Positions 16,808 to 25,768 of a DNA stretch of 64,000 bases are shown piece after piece; position 1 is the first letter of the stretch; each line of letters opens with the position of its first letter. The notes beneath the pieces were generated by a model. It was not told the DNA's origin and made no database searches. It worked only from the letters and a program-made list of their open reading frames with translations. Source of the stretch: Methanopyri archaeon (GTDB lineage Archaea; JAADCQ01; Methanopyri; Methanopyrales; Methanopyraceae). The stretch covers positions 30,256 through 94,255 of the forward strand of contig JAADCQ010000016.1 of assembly GCA_013154335.1 (NCBI GenBank), given 5' to 3'. A program made the translations under genes and the position numbers.

Positions 16808-18142
16808 CTATCTCTCACCCGCCGGTTCGAAGTCCACGTGATGGTTCACGTACGACGATGGGTTCCTGTACGTTCTCTTGATGAGGTCTAGGACCTCCCT
16901 ACCCTCCACGTCGATGTCGTCCCCGCGCTTCACCGCCTTGCGGAGCTCCTCGTAGTTCACGTCGAGCGAGGGTATCCTGAACGTTACCGGATCCAGCACG
17001 TCGACGATGTCCTGGATGAGCGCCCAGTTGATCACCGGGGAGACCACGTCACCACCTAGGCAGTCGAACATGACCGTTGAGAGTCGGCAACTGTATCCCT
17101 CTCGGGTTATCCCCTTCGGTGAGTGGTACGTGGCTATCAGGGACATAGGTTTGATGAGGTCGTCCGCGGTCACCTCGAGGGCCGCCGTGGGAACCGTGCC
17201 GAAACCCAGGGAGGAGGATACCGTCAATTCCATGTCCCGTAGGGATTCCCTGCACTTCATCCCGGAGAGTTTGATGCACTCGTTGTCCCCTTCCATCACG
17301 TTGGGAAACAGCGGGACGATGACGCGGGATCTGACGTCGTACTCGTCCGGCACGTAGGTACCCGTGACCTTGAACTCGACCGGGTAATCCTCCACGAGGA
17401 CCATCTCGGTAACTTCCTCGTTTATCTCCGATACGACGTTCAAGATCTCCTCGATCTTGAGGGCTGCCGACGCGACGTCCCTTATCTGGAGCACGCGCAC
17501 GAGGTCTTTGACGACGCGCGCCTCGTCCGGGCCGTTCGGACCCAGTAAGGTCGCGTCGGGTACCGCCGGAAGGGCCCCGAACGATACTTTGATGCGAACG
17601 TCGTCGTCGATGGTGTCCACCTCGAAGCGTTTGGTCCCAGCGTTCCCTCCCCTCAGCGAGATCTCGGTCTTCGCGTCCTCGCCCTCGAACCTCCCCTTGA
17701 TGACCCCATCGTTCACGTCGAACTCGGCCGTGAGATCGCCCAGGGGGACGGGTTCTCCGTCTAAGACCTTCAGGATGTTGTCGAGGACCCATTCCGTCAC
17801 CTCGTCCGATTCCGCCAGTATCGAGTTGACCCATTTGACGATCGGGTTGGTGTCGTCGATAACGTGTTCGGAGAGGAACAGGGTCACGGCCACGGTGACG
17901 GCGTCGTCGGGGTCGCTTATCCCCAGTTTCTTCATTATGTCCCGAACCACGGATTTGCGCGCGTCCATCTCGTACTCTTTAACGTCCTCACCTTTGAGGG
18001 CGCGCTCTATCCTCTCCATGGTGGCCGTGCCTACGCAGCTGAAACCGTGTTGAGAGATGACCCTGAGGAGCCCCGTGAGCCCTATCCCTCGGATGGATTC
18101 CTCGAACCTATCGACGAGTTCCTCCGGGACGCGGACCTTCAC
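16808..18142 (-). CDS. Unrecognised 444-residue protein next to a radical SAM gene
   Basis: From GTG 18142. The first 20 residues (MKVRVPEELVDRFEESIRGI) resemble a ribbon-helix-helix N-terminus. The rest is an acidic alpha/beta protein with conserved-looking Cys positions (FSCVG, NECIKLSGMKC, YSCRLSTVMFDCLGG). It abuts the radical SAM gene with no spacing, so the two are surely one transcript; it could be substrate, partner or regulator. No family recognised. Confidence 0.55.
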   Translation of the reverse strand: MKVRVPEELVDRFEESIRGIGLTGLLRVISQHGFSCVGTATMERIERALKGEDVKEYEMDARKSVVRDIMKKLGISDPDDAVTVAVTLFLSEHVIDDTNPIVKWVNSILAESDEVTEWVLDNILKVLDGEPVPLGDLTAEFDVNDGVIKGRFEGEDAKTEISLRGGNAGTKRFEVDTIDDDVRIKVSFGALPAVPDATLLGPNGPDEARVVKDLVRVLQIRDVASAALKIEEILNVVSEINEEVTEMVLVEDYPVEFKVTGTYVPDEYDVRSRVIVPLFPNVMEGDNECIKLSGMKCRESLRDMELTVSSSLGFGTVPTAALEVTADDLIKPMSLIATYHSPKGITREGYSCRLSTVMFDCLGGDVVSPVINWALIQDIVDVLDPVTFRIPSLDVNYEELRKAVKRGDDIDVEGREVLDLIKRTYRNPSSYVNHHVDFEPAGER

Positions 18143-18174
18143 CCTCAGGGTTCATCACTCCCGGGGGTCACCGT

Positions 18175-19503
18175 TTGCTTCACCTCCACGTGGTGGTCCG
18201 CGCCAGGAAGGACGCCTCGGCGGTTGAGGCGACCCTCCAGCGATATTATCCTGACTGGCGTTGGAAGGTCGACACCGTGAAGGGCGAGCGGAGGCCCGAT
18301 TGGATACTGGGGATGGCGAGGGAGCTGTTCAGGGATTCGGAAGCCCTGTGGAAGGTTTTACTGTTGGGAAAAAGAAGTTACCCGTTCGGCCGACGTGTCA
18401 AGGCCGTGGAGGACTGGACCGTCGTCAACGTGGGGAAGGCGGAGGTGAGGAACGCTAGGCTCGTCGAGATTTTGGACGCCATCGAGGCGGGAAGGGCCGC
18501 CGACAGGCTGAGGGTTGCCTTCAGGGGAGGGGTTTTCGAACTCCGAGCCGGAGACCCCATGACCGAGGACAAGGACGCGGACGTTCTGATCCGATGGGGC
18601 CGATTCGCCGAGAGCTTACGTGATGTGACGGGAACCGGGGTACCGGCGGGATCCTACGTCTCGGTCAGGGTTCCGGGGTCTCCACCCGAGGAGACACTGT
18701 ACGACTCTCAAGGGTCTCCGGTGGGGGTCCTAAGGACGCCTGAGCGCGGAGAGCCTTCCTTCGAGGTGCTCAAGGAGGAACCTGACCCGTTCGACCTGGA
18801 GGCGGCCTTGAAGGTTAACTCCGAGGTCCTGGATAAGGTCGCGGAGAGATCATTGGAGTTCCTCCGTAGTACCGTAAGGGACGTGGACGTCCTGGTAGTC
18901 CCCGTGTCCGGCGGTAAGGATAGCGCCGTGTCCCTATCGCTGGCGGTGAAGGCGGCCGATGAGTTGGACCTCGACGTTCTAGCCGTTCACGTGGACACTG
19001 GCTTCGATCTCGGGACCGAGACCGCCTTGGAGGTTTGCGAGGCCCTTGGCGTCGATATGGAAAAAGTAGATGTTTCCGGAGATATCAAACGGGGGTTATC
19101 GACGAAGGGTCTTCCGACCCATGATGACAGGTGGTGTACCGGTGTCAAGCTGGGGGGCGTTAAGCGGGTTCTGAAGGATGTGGAGGGAGAACCTGTACTG
19201 GTGGTCGGGGACAGGGACGCCGAGAGCAGGAGGAGGCGGTTGAGACCGCCGGAGCACGAAAACAGGATCCTGAGCGTCCGTGAAGTCAACCCCATAAAGG
19301 GATGGAGCGCCGCCGAGGTTTTGATGACGTGCTTTCGAGAGGGTCTTCCGCTGAGTCCACTCTACGAGCTCGGGTTCTACAGGTTGGGATGCTCCATCTG
19401 CCCGTCTCTCACAGCGTGGGAGAGGGCGTTGTTGGAAAGGTACGGGGATGAGTTAGGGTTCGAGTTCTTCCTCGACGATGAACTCGAAGACCTCGTCGGC
19501 TAA
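18175..19503 (+). CDS. PP-loop enzyme of the PAPS-reductase/ThiI-like superfamily
   Basis: 442 residues from TTG 18175. The C-terminal half has the PP-loop VVPVSGGKDSAVSLSLAV (about residue 245), VHVDTGFDLGTE, the D-x-R-WCTGVKL block and a late CSICPS, as in archaeal phosphoadenylyl-sulphate-reductase homologues. The N-terminal half (HLHVVVRARKDA..., YPDWRWKVD) is a separate domain I do not recognise. Archaeal members may activate RNA or cofactors for sulphur insertion rather than reduce sulphate. The 3' end overlaps the convergent LysR-like gene by 51 bp. Confidence 0.7.
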   Translation: MLHLHVVVRARKDASAVEATLQRYYPDWRWKVDTVKGERRPDWILGMARELFRDSEALWKVLLLGKRSYPFGRRVKAVEDWTVVNVGKAEVRNARLVEILDAIEAGRAADRLRVAFRGGVFELRAGDPMTEDKDADVLIRWGRFAESLRDVTGTGVPAGSYVSVRVPGSPPEETLYDSQGSPVGVLRTPERGEPSFEVLKEEPDPFDLEAALKVNSEVLDKVAERSLEFLRSTVRDVDVLVVPVSGGKDSAVSLSLAVKAADELDLDVLAVHVDTGFDLGTETALEVCEALGVDMEKVDVSGDIKRGLSTKGLPTHDDRWCTGVKLGGVKRVLKDVEGEPVLVVGDRDAESRRRRLRPPEHENRILSVREVNPIKGWSAAEVLMTCFREGLPLSPLYELGFYRLGCSICPSLTAWERALLERYGDELGFEFFLDDELEDLVG

Positions 19504-20118
19504 ATCCGGGTTCTTGGGTTCTTTGGCCCTGATCGCGTAGAGTTTTCTCTTCGGCCTCTCTTTCAGCCTGACCACGACGACGTCCCCTTTCTCCGCGTAG
19601 TCCTGGGCGGCTATCTCGGACACTATGCTGACCCCGGCGCCCTGTGCTACGGCTTTGATGACGGCATCGGTGCTTCCGAGCTCCTGGACCACGTTGAAGT
19701 CGTCGAACGACATCCCGTGTTCCCTCAAGAACCTCTCTACCTCCCGTCTGGTCCCTGAACCGGGTTCCCTGTTGACGTAGTCGATTCCTTTCAGCTCCTC
19801 GACGCTGACCTCCTCCTTCTCCGCCAGCTCGTGATCGGGCGGCACCACGAGCACGAGTTCTTCCTCACCTATGATCCCTATCCTGAAGCCCTCCTTGATC
19901 AGGAACGGTAGCTCGTCCTCCCCGACGCTCAGGAACCGTAGGGTTCCGACGGCGGCCAGGTCCACCATGTTGGTTTCTACTAGCCTGGTGGCCTCGAGCG
20001 AGTCGCACACGAGGACCCTAGGGTACACGTCGGGGTGTTCTCGTCTGAAATCCGCCATGAGCTTGGGCATTATGTAGGTGCCAGGTATCGTGCCTGTGGC
20101 TATCTCCACGGTCTTCAA
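19453..20118 (-). CDS. Orphan LysR-type effector-binding domain (no DNA-binding part)
   Basis: 221 residues from TTG 20118 with GGGTGA five bases before. It aligns throughout with the effector domain of the full LysR regulator at 45,131: both have the VPPDHEL..KEEVSVE block, VNREPGSGTR.EV..(F/Y)LREHG and NVV.ELGST.AVI.AV..GAG(V/I)SI(V/I)SE. The winged-helix region is missing, and I find none in the roughly 220 bp upstream. There is no signal peptide, so it should be cytoplasmic. It may sense the same ligand as its paralogue or modulate it by forming mixed oligomers (inference). Confidence 0.75.
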   Translation of the reverse strand: MKTVEIATGTIPGTYIMPKLMADFRREHPDVYPRVLVCDSLEATRLVETNMVDLAAVGTLRFLSVGEDELPFLIKEGFRIGIIGEEELVLVVPPDHELAEKEEVSVEELKGIDYVNREPGSGTRREVERFLREHGMSFDDFNVVQELGSTDAVIKAVAQGAGVSIVSEIAAQDYAEKGDVVVVRLKERPKRKLYAIRAKEPKNPDLADEVFEFIVEEELEP

Positions 20119-20345
20119 AGACGTTCACCCCCTTCGATCCCGCCGCTTTTCCGTCAAATACGGTTGGGTAACGCGGGTGTTAATGGCTATCGAACTTTCA
20201 AAACTACTCGTGTAAAACGGAGGGGCGGGCGCGGGGTGGGCCGGATGTCCCCCCGGCCGAAACCCGGGACCTCATCCTCGGCGGGGGCGAGCCCGCCGGA
20301 TCGGTCCGGTCCTTGCCACCGGGGGGAGATGATCGTAGGACGGCC
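20119..20345. other. Intergenic region with two strong hairpins, possible RNA
   Basis: The left part (to about 20,218) is AT-richer and should hold the promoter of the LysR-like gene. The right part is very GC-rich and has perfect hairpins: GGCCGG (20239-20244) with CCGGCC (20253-20258), and GGCGGG (20280-20285) with CCCGCC (20292-20297). No tRNA or known RNA family is recognisable. It could be a structured untranslated region or a small RNA. Confidence 0.35.
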
Positions 20346-21632
20346 CTAGCCGACTCGATGACGACGCTCGGGCAATGGTGATCCCGCCTCCTCCCTGTAC
20401 TTCCTCGCCCTCTCCTCGTAGTACTCCGCCAGCTCCAACCTGAACGACCGTAGGTCCAGGGGTTCGGCCCTGTGCTCCACCATGACCACCGCTCTGTCGG
20501 CGGCCGCCGTTAGGTCGTCCAGCACGCCGGTCGCCGCGACTATCGTGACCCCCCTGGATAGGATCTCGTCCTTCACCTCCACCAACGTTCGTATGCCCTC
20601 GAGCTCCTTCGTCAGAACCCCGGGCACCAGCAGGTTGACGGCCGCCCTGTCCTCGTCGATGAATATCATCTTCTTTCCTTCTTCCACAGCCTTTTGGATC
20701 TCGTAAGCCATCTTTATGGACCCACTGGCCAGCCCTATTACGTTATCAGGACTACCTTTATATCCTGGAGGTAACCTTTTGAAGAACATCGACACGTCTT
20801 CTCCGTTCATCCGCCTTATCCCAGCTTCCGCCCTAGCCGTGCTTCTTACGGTGATACAATACTCCCTACCATCACCTGGAGCGTGGTCATCTTGACCTGC
20901 TTCTATAGCATTAACTAGCGTTGTTTTACCTTGAGCGTTAGCTCCAGCCACGGCGAATAACTCACCTTCGTATATCGGCATGAATCTCATCTTCTCCTTC
21001 GAATGAGGGAGCTTGATCTCCAGGGGCTCGAAACCGTTCCCCTCCGGGACCTCGAACGGTATGTGTGGTTCCGGCTTGGGACCGGCGATCCGGTGATGTC
21101 GCCTCACGTCGGTGTACCGACGGGCGGGTCGGGTCCCCTCCCCCACCAGGGCCACCACGCTCCTACCCTCGTGAGTCAGCCGACCGTCCTCCATGCGCTC
21201 CCTCAGCTCACGCTGATCGAGGACCACGTCACACGTTTCACGTATCGACTCGAACGGGACCGACTTCACCTCTTCGACGACGGCCGTGAGGGTCTCATGG
21301 AGTCTATCGGTGAGTGATTCCTCGTCGAGACCGGGTGGGAACAGCATCTTCAGCGTCAGAAGGAGTTCTCTCGCCTTCCTGATGACCCTGTTGTCCTTCC
21401 CGGGCATCCAAACGGGCGGGGTCCTGAACCCGTGTAGCCTGACCACCGTGCAGGGTTCCGTCAGTTGTTTGGTCTTCTTGTAGTCTATCTCCTTCCCCGA
21501 CAGGGGGTAAAGTTCCTCCCTCTCCCTGGAAGCCTCCTTGAGGTGTTCTATTATCGGATGGGCTCCGGCGTCCTCGGCACCTTCGGGTACCTTCTTCAGA
21601 TCGCGCCTATGGATCCTGACGGGAAGGACCAC
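20346..21632 (-). CDS. Predicted ATPase of the ABC class (COG3044-like)
   Basis: At least 428 residues. Walker A is VAGANAQGKTTLVNAI (about residue 231) and the Walker B region is KMIFIDEDRAAVNLLVPG; LASGSIKMAYEIQKAVEEG sits between them like an ABC signature, and REYCITVRSTARAEAGIRRMNGEDVSMF resembles the conserved mid-block of this family. Function is unknown. GTG 21632 has no ribosome-binding site, and the frame stays open and protein-like upstream to an in-frame ATA at 21767 that is preceded by GGGGAT five bases away. The true product may therefore be 473 residues. The stretch 20,690-21,000 is richer in A+T than the flanks. Confidence 0.68.
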   Translation of the reverse strand: MVLPVRIHRRDLKKVPEGAEDAGAHPIIEHLKEASREREELYPLSGKEIDYKKTKQLTEPCTVVRLHGFRTPPVWMPGKDNRVIRKARELLLTLKMLFPPGLDEESLTDRLHETLTAVVEEVKSVPFESIRETCDVVLDQRELRERMEDGRLTHEGRSVVALVGEGTRPARRYTDVRRHHRIAGPKPEPHIPFEVPEGNGFEPLEIKLPHSKEKMRFMPIYEGELFAVAGANAQGKTTLVNAIEAGQDDHAPGDGREYCITVRSTARAEAGIRRMNGEDVSMFFKRLPPGYKGSPDNVIGLASGSIKMAYEIQKAVEEGKKMIFIDEDRAAVNLLVPGVLTKELEGIRTLVEVKDEILSRGVTIVAATGVLDDLTAAADRAVVMVEHRAEPLDLRSFRLELAEYYEERARKYREEAGSPLPERRHRVG

Positions 21633-21795
21633 CTTGATGTGATCGGAGGCCCTTACGACGTACCATCTCCTGCCGAAGGTCGATCTCTTGACCGAGGGGT
21701 CCTTTACGACTCCCGCCGGCGGTCTGAAGGCCAGGATCGCGTCCCGAAACTCGGACGTCGACGTTATGGACTATCCCCTGGCGAGGAACGGATGG

Positions 21796-22299
21796 TCAGA
21801 GGAAGAAAAGCGTCTTGTCCTCGAGACCCTTGACGCCCTCTTGGAACAGGCGGGCGCTCTTCCGGCCCAACAACTCGGCACGCTGGAGGTGTTCCATGGC
21901 CGCGTTGACGTCCCCCTGTTGAGCCGCGACGACACCCGCGTGGAACTCCTTGAGGAACTCCTTACCGACGTGAACACCTTCCTCCAGGCGGTTCAACGCC
22001 TTCCTTATATCCGGGTCGGCGGTCGCGCCTATCAGGGTGAACGCCTTCTTGAGGTTCTCGACGCCGTCGGCGGCCGCGTTCACGGCCTTCGAGTAGTGGG
22101 AGTACGCCTCCTGGAGTTTCTCCACCAGCGTCGGGGCGGCGCTCAACGCGGCGAGGGGGTTGGCGCGGACGGCGTTGTACGTGGCCATGGCCTCCCTTAG
22201 GGCCGCATCGCCCTCCTTCTGCTGTTGTTGGGCTGTGAGAACGTCCTTGGTCGCCAGCTCCAGGTCGTGGATCGCGGTCGGCACCGACGCCAGCCTCAT
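21796..22299 (-). CDS. Helical membrane-anchored or secreted protein (start uncertain)
   Basis: 167 residues from ATG 22299: long amphipathic helices rich in Ala, Glu, Gln and Leu (HDLELATKDVLTAQQQQKEGD; NAAADGVENLKKAFTL), probably a helical bundle or coiled coil. The same frame continues upstream as a typical signal or anchor (YLAASLLALLVLAASVQW) but contains no ATG, GTG or TTG before the stop. An in-frame ACG at 22368, near a G-run two bases after the upstream stop region, is the best-placed start. Not a family I recognise. It follows the secreted protein at 22,382 like an operon partner. Confidence 0.5.
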   Translation of the reverse strand: MRLASVPTAIHDLELATKDVLTAQQQQKEGDAALREAMATYNAVRANPLAALSAAPTLVEKLQEAYSHYSKAVNAAADGVENLKKAFTLIGATADPDIRKALNRLEEGVHVGKEFLKEFHAGVVAAQQGDVNAAMEHLQRAELLGRKSARLFQEGVKGLEDKTLFFL

Positions 22300-22381
22300 C
22301 CATTGGACGCTCGCGGCTAGAACCAGGAGGGCCAGGAGGGAGGCGGCGAGGTAGGGAGAGGGGGGCGTGGCGTGACCCCCC

Positions 22382-23344
22382 TTATCCGGGTTGCACGCCT
22401 AGGAGTTGCTGGATGCTCGGTGGCTGAGGCGGCTGGGGTAGTAGTCCCAGGAACGGTGCCGGCACGTTGAGTACGGCACCGACCAGCCCGCCGACGATCA
22501 GGTTCTCCGGGAACGGGATGCCCACCAGGGTGGCGACGGCGGTCGCTATGGCGCCGGTTACCAGGCCGCTGACGGTCCTGGCGTACACGGGTCCGACTAC
22601 GCTGTTGACCAATATGTCGAGGGCGGATGGCACCGGTAGAGACATCACGTAGTTTCTCATCTCCATCATGTAATTGTAAACCTTAGTAGCCACAGTTTTC
22701 ATCCTTTGTTGTATCTGTTGTTCGATCATTTGCTTTATCTTCTCTATCTCTTGTTGAACGTTAATCTGCTGTTGATTGGACGAGGATGATGTGCCTTGTC
22801 CGGTGGCGAACTTTACCTTCCAAACCACGTCGTCCAGTATGTCAGATCTCTTGAGTTGGCTGATGTTGGCAACGTGCTTGGTGACTTGGGCCGTCATGAA
22901 GTAGTACGGTCCTAGCGCGTATGGGTTGGGTTCCGTTCCGACCTTGAACTTGAACTGGACGGTGTATTTCTGCCCGGCCGTCACGTCCATGGTCTTCCTG
23001 TAGCTGTCCTCCGGGATTATGGAGTACTCCGGAGGTATCCCTAGATACGCTGGAGCCACCATCACGTCGATCTTACCGCTCTCCTTCGCCTGTAACGTCA
23101 GAGTCACGGTGACCTCGGATCCGGGTTTGAGGATAGCCACTTTCTCGAAGTTGGGATGGGCGTTGGGACCGAGCTCGTCGGCGTGGTAAAACGTCACGGG
23201 CTGCCCGTTCACCTCGACGTTCACTATCTCAACGGTCTTGGGTAACTTGTACTGGGAGGAACTGCTCGAGGATTGGTCCTGGGCGGCGACGGGTCCTACG
23301 GCCATCAGGGCGGCCAGTAGGGCCACGGTGTAGATCGCTCTCAA
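22382..23344 (-). CDS. Secreted protein with Ser-rich N-terminus and hydrophobic C-terminal module
   Basis: About 320 residues. TTG 23344 is preferred over GTG 23353 because GAGGGGT then lies at normal distance. A signal peptide (RAIYTVALLAALMAVGPVAA) is followed by a Ser run, a beta-sandwich-like domain (SEVTVTLTLQ...YTVQFKFKVG), a Gln-rich coiled coil (QQQINVQQEIEKIKQMIEQ) and a hydrophobic C-terminal part (SGLVTGAIATAVATLVGIPF then PENLIVGGLVGAVLN). The last part resembles the tails of the proteins at 8,057 and 41,014. Probably a surface protein anchored at its C-terminus. Confidence 0.6.
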   Translation of the reverse strand: MRAIYTVALLAALMAVGPVAAQDQSSSSSSQYKLPKTVEIVNVEVNGQPVTFYHADELGPNAHPNFEKVAILKPGSEVTVTLTLQAKESGKIDVMVAPAYLGIPPEYSIIPEDSYRKTMDVTAGQKYTVQFKFKVGTEPNPYALGPYYFMTAQVTKHVANISQLKRSDILDDVVWKVKFATGQGTSSSSNQQQINVQQEIEKIKQMIEQQIQQRMKTVATKVYNYMMEMRNYVMSLPVPSALDILVNSVVGPVYARTVSGLVTGAIATAVATLVGIPFPENLIVGGLVGAVLNVPAPFLGLLPQPPQPPSIQQLLGVQPG

Positions 23345-23373
23345 TTCGAACACCCCTCGAGGGGGATTGCACG

Positions 23374-23634
23374 ATGCCGCGGAGGAGCCCTCTTAAAGAG
23401 GTTTTCAGCAGGATGTTCCACGCACCGGGGGAGGACCCCTCCAGGTACAGGTTTTGGGTGGTGGACAGGGGAGGCCCTTCGGGGCTTAGGGAGGTGTCCG
23501 GCGAGGAGGTGGAACGACTTGAAAAGGGTTTTCTCGTGCTGTGGGAGGGGACCAGGATACCCCTTCACAGGGTGGTGAGGGTCGAGAGGGACGGTGAGGT
23601 CATTTGGGAACGGCGTGGTCGTGCCGGTCGATGA
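23374..23634 (+). CDS. DUF504 (UPF0248) protein
   Basis: 86 residues from ATG 23374 with GAGGGGGAT upstream. It matches the small archaeal DUF504 family: YRFWVVDRGGPSG, then IPLHRVVRVERDGEVIW at the end. Members are thought to be RNA-related, but the role is not settled. The gene is divergent from the secreted protein and its 3' end overlaps the Mmp11-like gene by 35 bp. Confidence 0.75.
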   Translation: MPRRSPLKEVFSRMFHAPGEDPSRYRFWVVDRGGPSGLREVSGEEVERLEKGFLVLWEGTRIPLHRVVRVERDGEVIWERRGRAGR

Positions 23635-24541
23635 ACGCCAGGGCCGCTACGGCGCCTATCCTGCCGCATTCGTCCTTCCCCAGGCTCACAACCTCGACGT
23701 CGGTCCTCTCTATCACCTCGTCCACCTCCGCGGGATCTAACACCTCCCGCTGCGCCCTCTCACCTAGCCTCAAGATATCGCTAGGGATGTCCACCGATTC
23801 CCAGAAGGCCACGCATGTGGACCCGGAGTACGCGACCTCGCCGAGGAACTCGAGGAAGGCTTCCTTGACCTCTTCGATTCGACCCGGCTCGACCCCCAAC
23901 TCCACCACCGTGGCCGCGCAGTTCGTGGTGCGGTTGGGGACCCTCGGGTAGAGTTGAACGGTGACGTGTCTGGCGTAGAAGATCCCGTGCTCCGATTCCA
24001 ATCGCTTGCAAACGGCGTCCACCGCGGACCAAGTGGCCCCTTCCTCCTCGGTGTCGGTATCGTCGACACCGATCACGAGCCTGGACAACCTTGGGGTCAC
24101 GACGGTGGCCCTACCCAGTTTCGCGCCTCCGCCTTCCTCGTGCACTTCGATACGTAGGACACCTCGGGCGGGTCCCCTGGCGAGGGCCGCCCCGACGCCG
24201 GCCCCTGCGAGTCCCGCGTGGGTTACCCTGACCTCGTCCCCGTCCACCTCGACGGCTTCGACGCCCGCGGGTCTGATCCCGGGTTCCAGTTCCAACTCCG
24301 CCCGGCCGGTTCTTAGCAGGAAAACGTGGCGTTTTCCTTCCCGGGTCGCCCTCAGGACCAGGGGACTCGTCCTGGAGTACTGGTCGATGACCCATTGGGA
24401 TCCCGTCGGAGTGGGATGGTCCTCGAAGAGCAGTACCTTTTCCTCCTCCCCGTCGGTGAGCGTGGCTATCCTCTCGTACGGGGTTACCCAGGGTATCCGT
24501 TCGCAACGCTTCGCCGCGTCCTGCCTGGTCAACGTTTTCAA
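23600..24541 (-). CDS. Methanogenesis marker protein 11-like
   Basis: 313 residues from TTG 24541. IPWVTPYERIATL near the start, EDHPTPTGSQWVIDQYSRTS, then VIGVDDTDTEEEGATWSAVD (about residue 155) and LGKDECGRIGAVAALAFI at the end fit my recollection of the Mmp11 family, found only in methanogens. The DDTD motif links it to TiaS-like nucleotide-binding enzymes. Its function is unknown. TiaS itself is larger and carries a zinc finger that is absent here. Confidence 0.7.
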   Translation of the reverse strand: MKTLTRQDAAKRCERIPWVTPYERIATLTDGEEEKVLLFEDHPTPTGSQWVIDQYSRTSPLVLRATREGKRHVFLLRTGRAELELEPGIRPAGVEAVEVDGDEVRVTHAGLAGAGVGAALARGPARGVLRIEVHEEGGGAKLGRATVVTPRLSRLVIGVDDTDTEEEGATWSAVDAVCKRLESEHGIFYARHVTVQLYPRVPNRTTNCAATVVELGVEPGRIEEVKEAFLEFLGEVAYSGSTCVAFWESVDIPSDILRLGERAQREVLDPAEVDEVIERTDVEVVSLGKDECGRIGAVAALAFIDRHDHAVPK

Positions 24542-24567
24542 CTCGGACTACCCCGGGGTGGGTTGGT

Positions 24568-25074
24568 TTGGCGGAGGTCACGACGGAATTCGATCCCGGT
24601 AAGTGGGTGTTGGTGCCCACCTTGCACACGTTGGAGAGGATGAGAACCAGGGAGTTATCGCCGTCGGCCGACGTGCCGGAGGTCGTGGACAGGCTCAGGA
24701 GGTTGGCGAGGGAAGCCGTGATCGTCGAAAGGGGAGAGGACACGGTTCTCGCGATAGGACCGGACAGAACCCTGGTCCTTGCACCCATGCGGGTCTACGA
24801 CCTGGAAACGTACAGACCCGAACTCGAAAGGGCGCTCTCCAGGTTCGATCCCAGTTACTCGGTGTACGTGGTGACCAGCGGGGGTTGCTTCGTGACGTCC
24901 GCGGGCAACGTGGACGTGGAAACGTTGTGCGAGAGGTACGATAGGGGGAGGTTCTCCGGGGACGCGAGGACGCTCGTGTTGTGCCGGGAAGGGGAGGAGG
25001 CGTTCGCCGTGGTCACCGTGAGGCCCCCGAAGAGGAGGGAGAGACGCCTAGCTCGCGAAGCAACCCGTCGATGA
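24568..25074 (+). CDS. Unrecognised protein
   Basis: 168 residues from TTG 24568, 26 bp from the divergent Mmp11-like start. An alpha/beta pattern with DPSYSVYVVTSGGCFVTSAGNVDVETLCERYD and a basic Arg-rich C-terminus (PPKRRERRLAREATRR). Two Cys are present in the conserved-looking middle, but I see no known motif. Because it shares a promoter region with the Mmp11-like gene, a methanogen-specific role is possible but unproven. The end overlaps the convergent zinc-ribbon gene by 62 bp. Confidence 0.5.
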   Translation: MAEVTTEFDPGKWVLVPTLHTLERMRTRELSPSADVPEVVDRLRRLAREAVIVERGEDTVLAIGPDRTLVLAPMRVYDLETYRPELERALSRFDPSYSVYVVTSGGCFVTSAGNVDVETLCERYDRGRFSGDARTLVLCREGEEAFAVVTVRPPKRRERRLAREATRR

Positions 25075-25765
25075 TACGGGCCACGGTCTTCCCGCCCTCC
25101 TCGTCCGAGGCCGTGGTCACCACGAACACCTCCTGGGTGGCCGCCCCCTCCGATAGTAGGACCTTCACGTTCCCCCTCTCGTCCACCCGACTCACCTTGG
25201 CCCTGACCCCTCCGCCTCCCCTGGACCCCTTGGCCCCTATCCTGCCCGGCACCACCTTCTTCACGTACGGAATCGAGCATATCGCCGTGACGATCTCCCT
25301 GCCCCTCCTGCCGCCGATGATCGTCGAGTGACCGCCTCCGATCTTGTCTTCCGGCGACACGTCGACGGTCTCCAGTTCTCGCGCCGCTTTCAGTTCCGCC
25401 TCGATCGAGTCGGCGAGCCTCCGTAGATCGTTCGTCCTGGAGGGCTTGATCCTGACGCCTGAAACCCTCTCCGCGATGTCGACGACGGTCCTGTCCGAGT
25501 CCGAGGTGTGGACGGCCACCTCCGGGGATACGGCGTTCAGGAGCTCCCCGAGGAGTTCCCCCACGTTCCTCGCTATCACGCCGTCGGGATCCGGGTGATT
25601 GAACCTCCTGGAGATCTCGTCCCTTCTGGAACCGTCGGTGAGCACCAACTCGTACCCGTCGTCCGTCGCTCTCAGCGCCACACCGGGCCTCGTGGGGGTG
25701 CCGCACCTCGGACACCTGAAGGGGGGTTCCGTGGGGAAGCCGCAGGCCGGGCAGGGCTCGGGCAT
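25013..25765 (-). CDS. Zinc-ribbon protein, DUF2103-like
   Basis: 250 residues. An N-terminal zinc ribbon (CPACGFPTEPPFRCPRCG) precedes two alpha/beta domains; the second has KIGGGHSTIIGGRRGREIV and a Gly-Lys-rich segment (VPGRIGAKGSRGGGGVRAKV). The HST-x-IGGR motif resembles DUF2103, an archaeal predicted metal-binding family. Starts at ATG 25765 with GGTGA three bases before it; that TGA is the stop-distance neighbour of hmgA, so the two are likely co-transcribed. Confidence 0.55.
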   Translation of the reverse strand: MPEPCPACGFPTEPPFRCPRCGTPTRPGVALRATDDGYELVLTDGSRRDEISRRFNHPDPDGVIARNVGELLGELLNAVSPEVAVHTSDSDRTVVDIAERVSGVRIKPSRTNDLRRLADSIEAELKAARELETVDVSPEDKIGGGHSTIIGGRRGREIVTAICSIPYVKKVVPGRIGAKGSRGGGGVRAKVSRVDERGNVKVLLSEGAATQEVFVVTTASDEEGGKTVARIIDGLLRELGVSPSSSGASR

Positions 25766-25768
25766 CCT

